From: Clostridia bacterium
GTDB taxonomy: Bacteria; Bacillota; Clostridia; Oscillospirales; CAG-272
DNA length: 64,000 bases
Assembly (NCBI GenBank): GCA_017451735.1
Contig: JAFTNU010000040.1
Coordinates: forward strand, 1-64,000
Direction: 5' to 3'
Positions within the stretch are counted from its first letter, which is position 1, and each line of letters starts with the position of its first letter. Made by a program: the position numbers and the translations under genes. The notes under the pieces are model-generated. The model was not told where the DNA came from, did no database searches, and saw nothing but the letters and a program-made list of their open reading frames with translations. Positions 24,215 to 33,247 of the stretch are shown here, piece by piece.

Positions 24215-25529
24215 TTATTTATAAACGATTCCTCTGCGCTCGGAGAGCTTTTTGATCGTCAGTGCAACGATCAGAACCAGCACCTCAAAAATACCGAAGG
24301 TGTGCCAGACCACCGCCTTACCGAATACCATCGGCACAAAGGTAATCACAAGACTGTTCATCACAAGGCTCCTGACAATATTGAGAGCGATCGCCTGTCC
24401 CGAGCGCTTGGTGGAATAAAAATACGCCGATATCATCGTATTGATGCTACCTACGATAAAGCCCCAGCAGTACTCCCACATATGGTCGGCCGTAAAATCA
24501 ATGGTCACATCATCTGCACCGAAAAGCTTACAGAGTGCATGCGGAAAAATAACATAGATCGCCACACAAAGCGCACTGCCCACAACACTGATGATCTGCC
24601 CCGCACGGTAGTAATGCCTGAGTTTCTCATCCTCTTTTGCACCGTACGCCTGCCCGAACAGGGGTTGCATTCCCTCGGAAGCGCCGAAAAAGACCGACAT
24701 GGTAAAGGAGGACAGATAGGAAATGATCGAAAACGCATTGATCCCGATGTCACCGTAAGTCGACATCAGCGTCCGGTTCATACAAAATGTAGTAACGGGT
24801 GTAGAGAACTGGGCAATGGCCTCAGGCAATCCGCGCAATACGATCTTGCGGTATAGTTTACCCTGCGGCTTGTATTTTTGAATACGAAGCTCCCCTTTTT
24901 TTAATACAAAATGCGTCAGGATCACGCAAAGCCCCACCACCTGAGAAATACCTGTGGCAATGGCTGCCCCCTTCACTCCCATTTGCATCGGAAATACAAA
25001 AAGCCAGTCAAGAAAAATATTAAGCACCGTGATCACTACATTCGTTACCGCCACCAATCCGGGATCTCCGTCGTTGCGGCAAAAGGACTGCAAATTAAGA
25101 GAGACCGAGTTGGCAATGGCAAACAGCGCCCACCAGAACACATAGTCCTTTGCAAGCTCAAAATAATTGCCTGTGGCACCCAGCAAACGGCAAACAGGCG
25201 CTGTCAAGCCGCATCCGATGAGCGTCACCAGACACCCCACCAAAAAATTTACGGTGACCGCATGCATAAAAGCATCTTGCGCGCCCTGCTTATCCCCGCG
25301 CCCAAAGCGGATGGCTGTAATGGTCACACCTCCAATACTTGCCATGGCGTTGAGAGCCTGCACAATCAGCACAAAGGGCAATGCAAGATTGACCGCCCCC
25401 AAAGCCTGCATTCCTGCGCCCTGTCCGACAAAGATCCCGTCAACCACCGAAAACAGGAACACACAGGCATTGGCCAGGATCGCCGGCGCTACGTTTTTAA
25501 AAATAAGCTTTACCTCTTGTATGATTCAT
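24215..25529 (-). pseudogene. MATE-family exporter, frameshifted near the start codon
   Basis: From about 25462 leftwards the frame encodes a MATE multidrug/sodium antiporter (FLFSVVDGIFVGQGAGM, then about eleven more helices; about 430 residues if complete). The first helix is encoded upstream (VKLIFKNVAPAILANACV) but that frame has no ATG and hits TGA. A well-placed start exists at 25529 (GGAGGATAAG before ATG AAT CAT ACA AGA), in the wrong frame. Restoring two bases in the AGAGG tract (25513-25517), as AGAGAGG, gives a normal MNHTREVKLIF start. So there is a 2-base contraction of an AG repeat: an inactivating mutation, a phase-variable tract, or a sequence error. A shortened protein from GTG 25462 would lack part of helix 1. 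It follows the second MATE gene by 84 bases. Confidence 0.72.
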
Positions 25530-25613
25530 CTTATCCTCCGTTACTTGTCAAATTCATATTTTCCGATTCTCGGTCGGCAGCAGTGATTTTCATCACTGTA
25601 CCTTGTTCCTCGT

Positions 25614-26960
25614 TTATTTCATCCGGGATCTCATATTTTTTTGCGTCTTACGCAGCATGACAAAGGCAACAATTGCAACAGGAACATAGGATGCAGCTTG
25701 ATTGAGCCATAATCCGTCAAGCCCCATCGGCCACAGCACGGCAACCATCACAAGCGGAAAGACGATGGCCGTCAACAAGGTCAGAGCGGTTGCTTGCCTG
25801 GGCTTTTCGATTGCATTGTAAAAGCTCTGTGCTGCATACCCGAACCACCAAAAGAAAAACTCAAGGCTGAACAGTCGCAAGGCATGTGTTGACAGCTCCA
25901 GCAGAGCTGTGTCGCTACGGTTCACAAATACAGACGCGATCTGTAGTGGGAAGAAGAGCATCAACAGCACCGCAACCAAAGAAACTGCGGCAGTCGCGGC
26001 AAAGACGCATTTTGCAAGGCTCTTGACCCGTTTGTAATTTCCCGCTCCCCAGTTAAAGCCGATAGAAGGCTGCATGGAATCACAAAGACCGTAAAGAAAG
26101 GGTTGCACCAGATCGCTGCAATACATCAGCACCGAGAAGGCGGAGACCGCCAGCGTACCGCCCATACGGATCAGCAATACATTCATCACAAGTGAAAAAA
26201 GCCGACCGGCAATATTGTTTAAAAAGGTGGGTGAGCCGCAAGCAACCGTCTTTTTTAATACGGAAAATTCAAAACGCGGCTTTGTAAATCTGAGCAATGC
26301 CCTGCCCTTGATGAAAGGGATCATTGCGATGAGCGTGCAAATCGCCATACCAAGATTGATGGCCAGGGCTGAGCCTGCAAGCCCCATATCAAGGAACACA
26401 ACAAATACCACCAGCAGGCAGATCTGCAAGGCCGACATGAACAGATTCAATATCATGCTTCCCCGCACAAAGCCGCAAATGCGCAGATAGTTGTCCATGG
26501 CAAACACCAGTGTTGTCAAGGGATTCATCATAGCATTGATACGAAGATAAAGCGTTGCCAGACGTGCGACCTCATCCTCCGCTCCCATCAGGCGGATCAG
26601 CGTGGGTGCAAGGGTGAACATGAGAACACCCGTTACAATAGCAGTGAGAAAGATCAGGAGCACGGAGCAGGTGAATATGTTATTGGCATACTGCTTATCC
26701 TGTCTGCCGTGGGCAATAGATATAGGAACGGAGGAGCCCACACCAATCATATCCGACAACGCAAAGGTGATAAACACAAACGGCATGGCAAGGTTCATGG
26801 CGGCAAACGCATCTCCGCCAATGAACTGACCGACAAAAATACCTTCCACAATGTTATAAACAGACATGGCAAACATACCGATCACACCCGGGACGGCGGC
26901 GGTAAAAAACAATTTAACGGGCGGTGTTTGCGCATACAACAGATCCGTGTCTTTCGTCAT
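25614..26960 (-). CDS. MATE-family efflux transporter
   Basis: A 448-residue protein with about twelve membrane helices in two MATE repeats (KLFFTAAVPGVIGMFAMSVY...VEGIFVGQFIGGDAFAAMN in the first; a QPSIGFNWGAGNYKRVKSL block in the second). MATE proteins export drugs or metabolites in exchange for Na+ or H+. Start 26960 chosen because AAAGGAG precedes it and MTKDTDLLYAQTPPVKLFF matches family N-termini; the frame is open further upstream, but that is the structured leader. First gene of a two-exporter operon whose second gene is frameshifted. Confidence 0.88.
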   Translation of the reverse strand: MTKDTDLLYAQTPPVKLFFTAAVPGVIGMFAMSVYNIVEGIFVGQFIGGDAFAAMNLAMPFVFITFALSDMIGVGSSVPISIAHGRQDKQYANNIFTCSVLLIFLTAIVTGVLMFTLAPTLIRLMGAEDEVARLATLYLRINAMMNPLTTLVFAMDNYLRICGFVRGSMILNLFMSALQICLLVVFVVFLDMGLAGSALAINLGMAICTLIAMIPFIKGRALLRFTKPRFEFSVLKKTVACGSPTFLNNIAGRLFSLVMNVLLIRMGGTLAVSAFSVLMYCSDLVQPFLYGLCDSMQPSIGFNWGAGNYKRVKSLAKCVFAATAAVSLVAVLLMLFFPLQIASVFVNRSDTALLELSTHALRLFSLEFFFWWFGYAAQSFYNAIEKPRQATALTLLTAIVFPLVMVAVLWPMGLDGLWLNQAASYVPVAIVAFVMLRKTQKNMRSRMK

Positions 26961-27150
26961 GGCTATAGCACTCCTTTCGGCACAAAAAAAGCACTCGGTC
27001 ATGATCCAAAAAGAAAATCTTTTTGAATCAACCGAGCGCACTCGACATCTTCTTCTCGACCGTGAAACGCGAAACGCGTTTCGTGCATTGCGATGCACAG
27101 TCCTCCGATGAAAGATCCTATGAAATTTTAATTGATCTGCACAGTGGCAT
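26961..27150 (-). promoter_or_regulatory. Structured leader of the MATE operon, attenuator or riboswitch candidate
   Basis: About 190 bases of leader between promoter and start codon. In order on the minus strand: a GTGCAT-CGCA-ATGCAC hairpin, a GAAACGC...GCGTTTC hairpin, a possible upstream reading frame of 29 codons starting within the first hairpin (MHETRFAFHG...), then the terminator at 26984-27036, then the ribosome site. No known riboswitch class is recognised with confidence. Confidence 0.55.
26984..27036 (-). terminator. Intrinsic terminator in the MATE leader
   Basis: On the minus strand, CTCGGTTGATTCAAAAAG pairs with CTTTTTGGATCATGACCGAG (small bulges), then GC and seven T. It ends about 23 bases before the exporter start, the usual place of a regulatory terminator. 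Confidence 0.8.
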
Positions 27151-27179
27151 ATTATACGCTCCATTCCATCAAATGTCAA
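27151..27179 (-). promoter_or_regulatory. Promoter of the MATE operon
   Basis: Reading leftwards, a perfect TTGACA (27179-27174), 17 bases and a perfect TATAAT (27156-27151). Confidence 0.85.
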
Positions 27180-27237
27180 TAGGTTTTTGAAAATTTTTCA
27201 ATCAAAGAGATCCGGCTACTCAAAGCATCCGACACAT

Positions 27238-27267
27238 GAAAAAGGCGGAAGCACTTCCGCCTTTTTA
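27238..27267 (-). terminator. galE terminator
   Basis: AAGGCGGAAG and CTTCCGCCTT with a 2-base loop, flanked by A and T runs so that it could work in both directions. Confidence 0.85.
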
Positions 27268-27281
27268 CCGTTTTTAACGAT

Positions 27282-28292
27282 TCAATCCTCGTAGCCGTTG
27301 GGATTGTGCGACTGCCAGTTCCAGGAGTCGCGCACCATATCCTCCAATCCGTACTCGGCATGCCAGCCCAGCTCCTTTTCTGCCTTTTCGGAGTTGGCAT
27401 AGCAGGTGGCAATATCGCCGGGGCGACGCTCCACAATACGGTAGGGCACGGGAACATGATTGACGGTGCTGAAGGCCTTGACCATATCCAGCACGCTATA
27501 GCCCACACCGGTACCCAGATTGAAGATGCCCACACCGTTTTTGTCATAGTTCAATGCCGCCACATGACCGCGGGCCAGATCCACCACGTGGATGTAATCG
27601 CGCACACCGGTACCGTCGGGGGTGGGGTAGTCGTTACCGTAAACCGAAAGCTCGGCACGCTTACCCACGGCCACCTGGGTAATGTAAGGCATCAGGTTGT
27701 TGGGAATGCCGCGGGGGCTCTCACCGATGCGGCCGCTTTTATGTGCGCCAACGGGGTTGAAATAACGGAGCAGGATCACCTGCATCTCGGGGTTGGCATG
27801 GCTGTAATCCTTGAGGATCTGCTCGATCATGAACTTGGTCCAGCCGTAAGGATTGGAGCAATCGCCGGTATGCATATCCTCGGTAATGGGGCACTTTTCG
27901 GGTGTACCGTAAACGGTGGCGGAGGAGCTGAAGATCAGCTTACGCACATCGGCCTTCTTCATGGCGCGCAGAAGTGCCAGGGTAGAGTCGATGTTGTTGG
28001 CATAGTACTCCAAGGGCATCCGTACCGACTCGCCCACGGCCTTCAGACCCGCAAAATGCACCACCGCATCGATCTTGTGCTCGGCAAAAATGCGATCCAA
28101 TGCCGCCTCGTCGGCCACATCGGCATTGTACACGGGAGTTTTCTTTCCCGTGATCTCCTCTACACGCTCCATCACGCGGGGGGAGCTGTTGACAAAATTA
28201 TCCACTACCACAACATCACGGCCTGCCGCGTACATCTCCACAATGGTATGGCTGCCGATGTAACCGGCACCACCTGTCAATAAGACCTTCAT
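27282..28292 (-). CDS. galE: UDP-glucose 4-epimerase
   Basis: A 336-residue short-chain dehydrogenase of the GalE type: NAD-binding KVLLTGGAGYIGSH at the N-terminus, VHFAGLKAVGES (about 78-89), the catalytic Ser/Tyr region FSSSATVYG (about 120-128) and NPYGWTKFMIE with the YxxxK motif (about 146-156), and YFNPVGAHKSG (about 178-188). It interconverts UDP-glucose and UDP-galactose; an alpha-galactosidase gene elsewhere in the window would supply galactose. Start 28292 chosen at MKVLLTGG; the ten codons before it have no family support. Single gene with its own promoter and terminator. Confidence 0.96.
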   Translation of the reverse strand: MKVLLTGGAGYIGSHTIVEMYAAGRDVVVVDNFVNSSPRVMERVEEITGKKTPVYNADVADEAALDRIFAEHKIDAVVHFAGLKAVGESVRMPLEYYANNIDSTLALLRAMKKADVRKLIFSSSATVYGTPEKCPITEDMHTGDCSNPYGWTKFMIEQILKDYSHANPEMQVILLRYFNPVGAHKSGRIGESPRGIPNNLMPYITQVAVGKRAELSVYGNDYPTPDGTGVRDYIHVVDLARGHVAALNYDKNGVGIFNLGTGVGYSVLDMVKAFSTVNHVPVPYRIVERRPGDIATCYANSEKAEKELGWHAEYGLEDMVRDSWNWQSHNPNGYED

Positions 28293-28349
28293 ATCCTGTC
28301 CTCTCTCACTCACATCCCCCATGGGTGGACGTGTAAATTTTATACCTTA

Positions 28350-28378
28350 AGTATAGCTTGTTTTTGCTCGTCTGTCAA
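28350..28378 (-). promoter_or_regulatory. galE promoter
   Basis: Reading leftwards, TTGACA (28378-28373), 17 bases, TATACT (28355-28350). Confidence 0.8.
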
Positions 28379-28431
28379 CGGTATTTGCGAAGAAATTAAC
28401 AAAGTTTTTGCAACAATTTTCGGGGTCTGCA

Positions 28432-29100
28432 TCATCGACGCGGTACGATCTCATTGCGGCTTTTATAAATGACCCCCGGGGCTATCACCCCCCGCACCGA
28501 GGAAAGGGGATAGACCGTACTTCCCTGCCCCAGCACGCATCCGGGATTGAGCACGCTGCCGCATCCCACCTCGGCGCGGTCACCGATAAAAGCGCCCACT
28601 TTTTTGCGCCCCGTTTCTATTTTTTGCTCACCGCAACGGATCACCACAGGGCTTTTGTCGCTTTTGACATTGGAGGTCACCGCCCCGGCACCCAGATGGG
28701 CCTTGTACCCGAGGATCGAATCCCCCACATAATTGAAGTGCGGCACCTGTACCTCATCGAACAAGATCACATTTTTCAGCTCGGTGGAATTTCCGACCAC
28801 CGCCCCGCACCCGATCAACGCCTTCCCGCGAATAAAAGCACAATGGCGCACCTCGGCATTTTCACCGATGATGCAAGGGCCTGTGATCGACGCGGTCGGC
28901 GCCACCCGGGCGTTTTTTGCGATCCAGATCCCCTCGGCGGGGTGATCATAAAACTCGGCGGACAAGTCTCCTCCAACGGCGAGGATCCATGCCCCGATAT
29001 GCTCCAAGACCTCCCACGGATACAGGCATTTCCTCAAAAAATCCCCCGCAACGGTATGAGACAGATCAAACAGATCGGCAATCTTCCATTCATATTTCAT
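28432..29100 (-). CDS. Left-handed beta-helix acyltransferase-like protein (GlmU C-terminal type)
   Basis: A 222-residue protein. After a helical N-terminus (DLFDLSHTVAGDFLRKCLYPWE) come hexapeptide repeats of a left-handed beta-helix (PTASITGPCIIGENAEVRH, CAFIRGKALIGCGAVVGNS, NYVGDSILGYKAHLGAGAVTSNV). Similar Clostridia proteins are annotated as UDP-N-acetylglucosamine pyrophosphorylases, but no nucleotidyltransferase domain is present, so an acetyltransferase-like or scaffolding role is more likely. It overlaps glmM by 4 bases, supporting a role in amino-sugar or cell-wall precursor metabolism. Confidence 0.8.
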   Translation of the reverse strand: MKYEWKIADLFDLSHTVAGDFLRKCLYPWEVLEHIGAWILAVGGDLSAEFYDHPAEGIWIAKNARVAPTASITGPCIIGENAEVRHCAFIRGKALIGCGAVVGNSTELKNVILFDEVQVPHFNYVGDSILGYKAHLGAGAVTSNVKSDKSPVVIRCGEQKIETGRKKVGAFIGDRAEVGCGSVLNPGCVLGQGSTVYPLSSVRGVIAPGVIYKSRNEIVPRR

Positions 29101-30437
29101 AGCAGGAATCCTCTCTTTTTTACGGTCTCGGTCACAAGATCCGCATATTTGGTGCAGAGTTCCTCGTCCTGCGCTTCCGCCATGACCCGCACCACAGGCT
29201 CGGTTCCGCTGGCGCGCACCAGCATCCTTCCCCGCGTCCCCAGTTCCGCCTCCGCTCGTTTCACGGCGGACAGCACCTCCTTATCTGCCATAACGGCTTT
29301 TTTATCGGTCACGGGCAAATTTTTTAACACCTGGGGATAGGGGACATACCCCTCGATCAGATCAGCCAGAGAACACTCTGCGGTGCAGATCTGCTCCATA
29401 AGGCAGATGGCGGTTATGATGCCGTCCCCCGTATTGGCAAATTTACTGAAAATAATATGTCCCGACTGCTCACCCCCGAGGCAATACCCCTTTTTTGACA
29501 TCCGCTCATAGACATATTTGTCACCGACGGCAGTCTGCTCACAGGCAATACCGTAACGCTCAAGGGCTTTGTACAAGCCGAAATTGGACATGACCGTGGT
29601 AACCACCGTATCATGATCCAGGGCTCCCTTTGCCTTCATGCTACGTGCCATCACATAAAGAATGGCGTCACCGTCCACCACGCGTCCCTGCGGATCTACG
29701 GCAATACAGCGATCGGCATCCCCATCAAAGGCAAAGCCCACGTCAAGCCCCTGCTCCACCACCAGCCTTTGCAGTGCTTCCATATGGGTAGAGCCACATC
29801 CCCGATTGATATTACATCCGTCCGGCCGATTGTGGATGGCATAGGTGGTGGCACCGAGGGCATCAAACACGCTCTTGGCCATGCTCCAGGCACTGCCGTT
29901 TGCCAGATCCAGGCCTACCTTCATCCCCCGATAGGAAACGGTCGCCAGAGAGATCAGATAACCGATATAGCGATTTCTGCCCGCCACATAATCTACCGCC
30001 ACACCGATCCGTTCCCCTGTAGCAAAGGGAAGCTCTTCGCCGCCGTCCAGATAGGCCTCCAGGCCGGCAATGACGTCATCCTCCATCTTCTCTCCGCCTC
30101 TGCCGAACAGCTTGATGCCGTTATCAAAGTACGGGTTATGACTGGCGGAGATCATAATACCGCAATCAAACCCTTCCGTACGGGTCACAAATGACACGCA
30201 GGGCGTCGTAGTCACGTGCAGAATATGTGCATCTGCCCCCGAAGCGGTCAACCCCGCCACCAGGGCATACTCCAGTGTATAAGAGGAGCGGCGCGTATCC
30301 TTGCCGATCACCACACGCGCGCCGCGCGTGCCACCGAACCGTGCCCCAAGATAGCGACCGATGGCAAAGGCGTGATCGGTGGTCAGAACGCGACCCACCT
30401 CTCCCCGAAACCCGTCGGTGCCGAAATATTTTCCCAT
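29097..30437 (-). CDS. glmM: Phosphoglucosamine mutase
   Basis: A 446-residue GlmM. It begins KYFGTDGFRGEVG, has the catalytic phosphoserine loop MISASHNPYFDNGIK (Ser99), the metal-binding loop FDGDADRCIAVD (about 239-250), the sugar-binding GGEQSGHIIFSKFA (about 326-339) and the phosphate-binding RASGTEPVVRVM (about 405-416). It converts glucosamine-6-phosphate to glucosamine-1-phosphate on the way to UDP-N-acetylglucosamine. AAGGAGGTGCACCT precedes the ATG. Operon with the left-handed-helix protein. Confidence 0.96.
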   Translation of the reverse strand: MGKYFGTDGFRGEVGRVLTTDHAFAIGRYLGARFGGTRGARVVIGKDTRRSSYTLEYALVAGLTASGADAHILHVTTTPCVSFVTRTEGFDCGIMISASHNPYFDNGIKLFGRGGEKMEDDVIAGLEAYLDGGEELPFATGERIGVAVDYVAGRNRYIGYLISLATVSYRGMKVGLDLANGSAWSMAKSVFDALGATTYAIHNRPDGCNINRGCGSTHMEALQRLVVEQGLDVGFAFDGDADRCIAVDPQGRVVDGDAILYVMARSMKAKGALDHDTVVTTVMSNFGLYKALERYGIACEQTAVGDKYVYERMSKKGYCLGGEQSGHIIFSKFANTGDGIITAICLMEQICTAECSLADLIEGYVPYPQVLKNLPVTDKKAVMADKEVLSAVKRAEAELGTRGRMLVRASGTEPVVRVMAEAQDEELCTKYADLVTETVKKRGFLL

Positions 30438-30468
30438 AGGTGCACCTCCTTACCGAAAACTATTATTC

Positions 30469-30497
30469 AGTATATGGTGCGCCGCTTTTTTTGTTAA
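30469..30497 (-). promoter_or_regulatory. glmM promoter
   Basis: Reading leftwards, TTAACA (30497-30492), 17 bases, TATACT (30474-30469). Confidence 0.65.
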
Positions 30498-30506
30498 CAG
30501 ATACAG

Positions 30507-30554
30507 AAAAAAGAGGCAACGGGTGCGAAAAAATCGCACCCGTTGCCTCTTTTT
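30507..30554 (-). terminator. Terminator of the amino-acid ABC operon
   Basis: AGAGGCAACGGGTGCGA and TCGCACCCGTTGCCTCT form a perfect 17-base stem with a 5-base loop and A/T runs on either side. Confidence 0.9.
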
Positions 30555-30556
30555 GA

Positions 30557-31366
30557 TCAAAGCACCTTGGCAAGAAAGGCTTTGAGACGCTCGCTCTTGG
30601 GATTTCCGAACACCTCTTCGGGCGTTCCCTGCTCGGCAATGACGCCTCCGTCCATAAACAGGACTCGGTCTGCCACCTCACGGGCAAAGCCCATCTCATG
30701 GGTCACGATGACCATGGTCATCCCCTCGTTTGCCAGCTGCTTCATCAGATCAAGCACCTCGCCGACCATTTCGGGGTCAAGGGCCGAGGTAGGTTCGTCA
30801 AAAAGCATGACCTTGGGGTTCATGGCAAGAGCGCGTACAATAGCAATACGCTGCTTCTGACCACCCGACAGAGTGGAGGGATACACATTGGCCTTATCTT
30901 CAAGACCGATACGCGCCAGAAGCTTCATGGCCTTCCCATTTTCCTCCTCCAGGATCTGCTCCTTGGTAAGCGTGGGCTTTTCCCCTTTGCGGAAAAAGTG
31001 TCTGATCTTTTCCTGACGCAGCTTGCGCTTGCGCAACATCACAGGCGCCAGCGTAATATTTTGCAGCACGGTTTTGTTATTGAACAGATTGAACTGCTGA
31101 AACACCATCCCCATTTTCTGGCGGTGCACATTGATATCTACCTTGGGATCGGCAATATTCTCATCCTCAAAAATCACGGCACCGCCGGTAGGATCCTCCA
31201 GGCAGTTCAGGCATCGCAAAAGCGTACTTTTACCCGATCCGGAAGCTCCCACAATGACGACCTTCTCGCCCTGCATGATGTCTACCGAGACCGACTTCAG
31301 CACTTCAAGGCTGCCAAAGCTTTTTGACAATTCCTTGACCTCGATCAAGGGCTTCTTATTTTCCAT
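30557..31366 (-). CDS. Polar amino-acid ABC transporter, ATP-binding protein
   Basis: A 269-residue ABC ATPase of the GlnQ/HisP class: Walker [11 protein letters not shown] (about 39-48), Q-loop FQQFNLF, signature [16 protein letters not shown] (about 167-182), Walker [15 protein letters not shown] (about 188-201), and switch His in VTHEMGFA. A basic insertion of about 30 residues between the Q-loop and signature ([19 protein letters not shown]) is longer than in GlnQ. Its start overlaps the permease gene end by 11 bases. It powers uptake of a polar amino acid that cannot be specified. Confidence 0.93.
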   Translation of the reverse strand: MENKKPLIEVKELSKSFGSLEVLKSVSVDIMQGEKVVIVGASGSGKSTLLRCLNCLEDPTGGAVIFEDENIADPKVDINVHRQKMGMVFQQFNLFNNKTVLQNITLAPVMLRKRKLRQEKIRHFFRKGEKPTLTKEQILEEENGKAMKLLARIGLEDKANVYPSTLSGGQKQRIAIVRALAMNPKVMLFDEPTSALDPEMVGEVLDLMKQLANEGMTMVIVTHEMGFAREVADRVLFMDGGVIAEQGTPEEVFGNPKSERLKAFLAKVL

Positions 31367-32069
31367 TTGTCACACCTCCCCCGTTACGGTCACTCTTTGC
31401 CAAGCGCTTTTCGATCATGTGCAGCACCTTGGTCAACGCCAGCACAACGATCAGGTAAAGCACCGCCGCAATCAGAAGCGGGAACAGATAGTCAAAGGTA
31501 CGGGACTGGATCAAACCGGGGATCTTACCCAGATCATAGATTCCCACATAGCCCACAATCGCGGTCTCCTTGACCAGCATGATGAATTCATTGAACAGAG
31601 GGGGCAGGCAGTTGCGGACCGCCTGGGGAATGATGACAGAACGCATGGTCTGCCAGGTGGAAAGGCCAAGCGATCTGCCCGCCTCCATCTGACCGTCATC
31701 CACGCTCTCAAAGCCCGAGCGAGCGATCTCGGCCACATAGGCACCCGAGTTCATACCAAAGGTGATGGCGCCGATCATGATGCCGTTATCCCAGAAGGCA
31801 AAAACCACGAAATACAGGATCATCAACTGCAAAACCACGGGAGTGCCGCGCACAATGGTAATATAAAAATTACAGATCTTGGCAAGAACCTTCAGCTTTC
31901 CGGTTTTCTTATTGATATACTTGATCATGGCCATACACACGCCGATGGCAATGCCGATCGCCGCGGCGATCAGTGCGATCAGCAGGGTGTTGCCCAGACC
32001 CTCCAGATACATTTTCCAACGATCCTGCACAATGAAGGCCTTGGAAAACCGTGTCCACAATTCTTTCAT
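31356..32069 (-). CDS. Polar amino-acid ABC transporter, permease
   Basis: A 237-residue inner-membrane permease of the HisM/GlnP family: [20 protein letters not shown] in the first helices, the [15 protein letters not shown] element typical of this class, and the EAA loop [23 protein letters not shown] contacting the ATPase. About five helices. Start 32069 chosen at MKELWTRF after GAAGGGGAAAT; the frame upstream covers an intergenic hairpin. Middle gene of the binding protein-permease-ATPase operon. Confidence 0.92.
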   Translation of the reverse strand: MKELWTRFSKAFIVQDRWKMYLEGLGNTLLIALIAAAIGIAIGVCMAMIKYINKKTGKLKVLAKICNFYITIVRGTPVVLQLMILYFVVFAFWDNGIMIGAITFGMNSGAYVAEIARSGFESVDDGQMEAGRSLGLSTWQTMRSVIIPQAVRNCLPPLFNEFIMLVKETAIVGYVGIYDLGKIPGLIQSRTFDYLFPLLIAAVLYLIVVLALTKVLHMIEKRLAKSDRNGGGVTNGK

Positions 32070-32087
32070 ATTTCCCCTTCTCATTCG

Positions 32088-32121
32088 GAAGGGTGAACGA
32101 GCACATGCCCCTTCACCCTTC
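32088..32121 (-). other. Intra-operon hairpin without U-tract
   Basis: GAAGGGTGAA and TTCACCCTTC form a 10-base stem between the binding-protein and permease genes. There is no T run, so it more likely shields the 3' end of the abundant upstream mRNA than terminates. Confidence 0.55.
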
Positions 32122-32141
32122 GTCAATATGTTATTTGAAAA

Positions 32142-33038
32142 TTATTCGGCGGCGCTCAGCATGGTCTGTGCGGGCAGCTTATCCATCAGAATGGCATCGA
32201 TACGGCCTGCCTTCAGATCGGCCAGGGCCAGAGCATACTGCTTATACTGAGAAACCTCTGCACCGGCGGCCTTAACCACAATCGTCTCGGTGGTACCGTC
32301 ATCCTTTTCGACCTCGTAGGAGTAACCCGCATCGGTCTTGGCGGCAGAGATGATCAAGTCACCGCTGGTACCCTCCTGCACACCGACCTTGAGGCCGGCC
32401 AGATCGGCAACGCTGTCATATGCCACATCCTTGGCAGAGACCACCACCAGCGTGGAGCTGTAGTAAATGCTGGAGAAATCAACCTCCTGCTTGCGCTCGT
32501 CGGTAATGGTCATACCGGCGGCACCCACAGCCAGGCCGGTATCCGACTTGACAGAAGTAGGAATGGTATCAAAAGCAATGTCCTTGACCTCAACCTTTTT
32601 GCCCATGTTCACGGCAACCTGGTTCATGATGGCAAAGTCAACGCCCACGACCTCGTTGTTGTAAATGAATTCAAAGGGAGCAAAGCCGGACTCGGTATAG
32701 ACGGTAATGACCTCGGTAGCCGAACCGAAATCCCAAGAGGTCTTCAAGGTGCCTGCATCGGGGGCTGTACCGCCCTTTTCGGCATAATCGGCCAATGCGG
32801 TGTAGTAATCCACATACTTGGTCATGGTGCCGTCGGCAACCCAAGCATCAACAACTGCGTTGATGGCTGCCAGCAGCTCAGGGGAATTCTTCTTTACGGC
32901 GATACCGAAATCCTCTTTGAGCAGGTCGGTAGCATCGACGGCAACAAAATCGTCGTTGCTCTTACCGCAAGAGGAGAAGGCGATCGCAGTGGTGGCCAGC
33001 ATCAAGACTGCCAGCAACAAGGACAATACTTTTTTCAT
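32142..33038 (-). CDS. Amino-acid ABC transporter substrate-binding lipoprotein, apparently circularly permuted
   Basis: A 298-residue lipoprotein (signal helix, lipobox AFSSC with Cys24). The segment that normally ends family-3 solute-binding proteins comes first: EDFGIAVKKNSPELLAAINA and WVADGTMTKYVDYY at about 42-79. Only after a linker (about 80-105) does the usual start of the mature fold appear, VITVYTESGFAPFEFIYNN (about 110-128), followed by the rest of the fold (AAGMTITDERKQEVDFS, VGVQEGTSGD). The protein ends at LKAGRIDAILMDKLPAQTM, just where the transplanted segment would normally follow. GAAAGGAAGACCGATC precedes ATG 33038. First gene of the operon, consistent with its high expression need. 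Confidence 0.87.
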   Translation of the reverse strand: MKKVLSLLLAVLMLATTAIAFSSCGKSNDDFVAVDATDLLKEDFGIAVKKNSPELLAAINAVVDAWVADGTMTKYVDYYTALADYAEKGGTAPDAGTLKTSWDFGSATEVITVYTESGFAPFEFIYNNEVVGVDFAIMNQVAVNMGKKVEVKDIAFDTIPTSVKSDTGLAVGAAGMTITDERKQEVDFSSIYYSSTLVVVSAKDVAYDSVADLAGLKVGVQEGTSGDLIISAAKTDAGYSYEVEKDDGTTETIVVKAAGAEVSQYKQYALALADLKAGRIDAILMDKLPAQTMLSAAE

Positions 33039-33079
33039 GATCGGTCTTCCTTTCAAATTGTCGCTTTTGTACACCGTTT

Positions 33080-33149
33080 GCCCCGCAAGCGGGCTTGCGG
33101 GGCATTTTTGCATGCAAAAATGCGCTTATTTTCGGAGCTACCGCTCCGT
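33080..33149 (-). promoter_or_regulatory. Structured leader of the amino-acid ABC operon
   Basis: Three consecutive stem-loops in the 5' leader, in transcript order: GGAGC-GGTA-GCTCC (33134-33147), a perfect 22-base palindrome (33102-33123), and GCCCCGCAAG-N4-CTTGCGGGGC (33080-33103, sharing two bases with the palindrome, so the two are mutually exclusive at the edge). No U-tract follows the last stem. Confidence 0.5.
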
Positions 33150-33153
33150 TGTC

Positions 33154-33182
33154 ATTATAGCGCATAACCCTGTGGATGTCAA
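33154..33182 (-). promoter_or_regulatory. Promoter of the amino-acid ABC operon
   Basis: Reading leftwards, TTGACA (33182-33177), 17 bases, TATAAT (33159-33154): a consensus promoter. Confidence 0.9.
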
Positions 33183-33247
33183 GGCTTTTTTCGGTTTTTA
33201 TGGAGAATGGGAGAATCTGCGAAGAATTTTTTCTACCGATTGTTATT

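Noticed and set aside
26961-27179. N-terminal extension of the MATE protein into its leader
   Set aside because: It would include the promoter -10 box, a terminator and the ribosome site; MATE proteins start at the MTKDTD residues.
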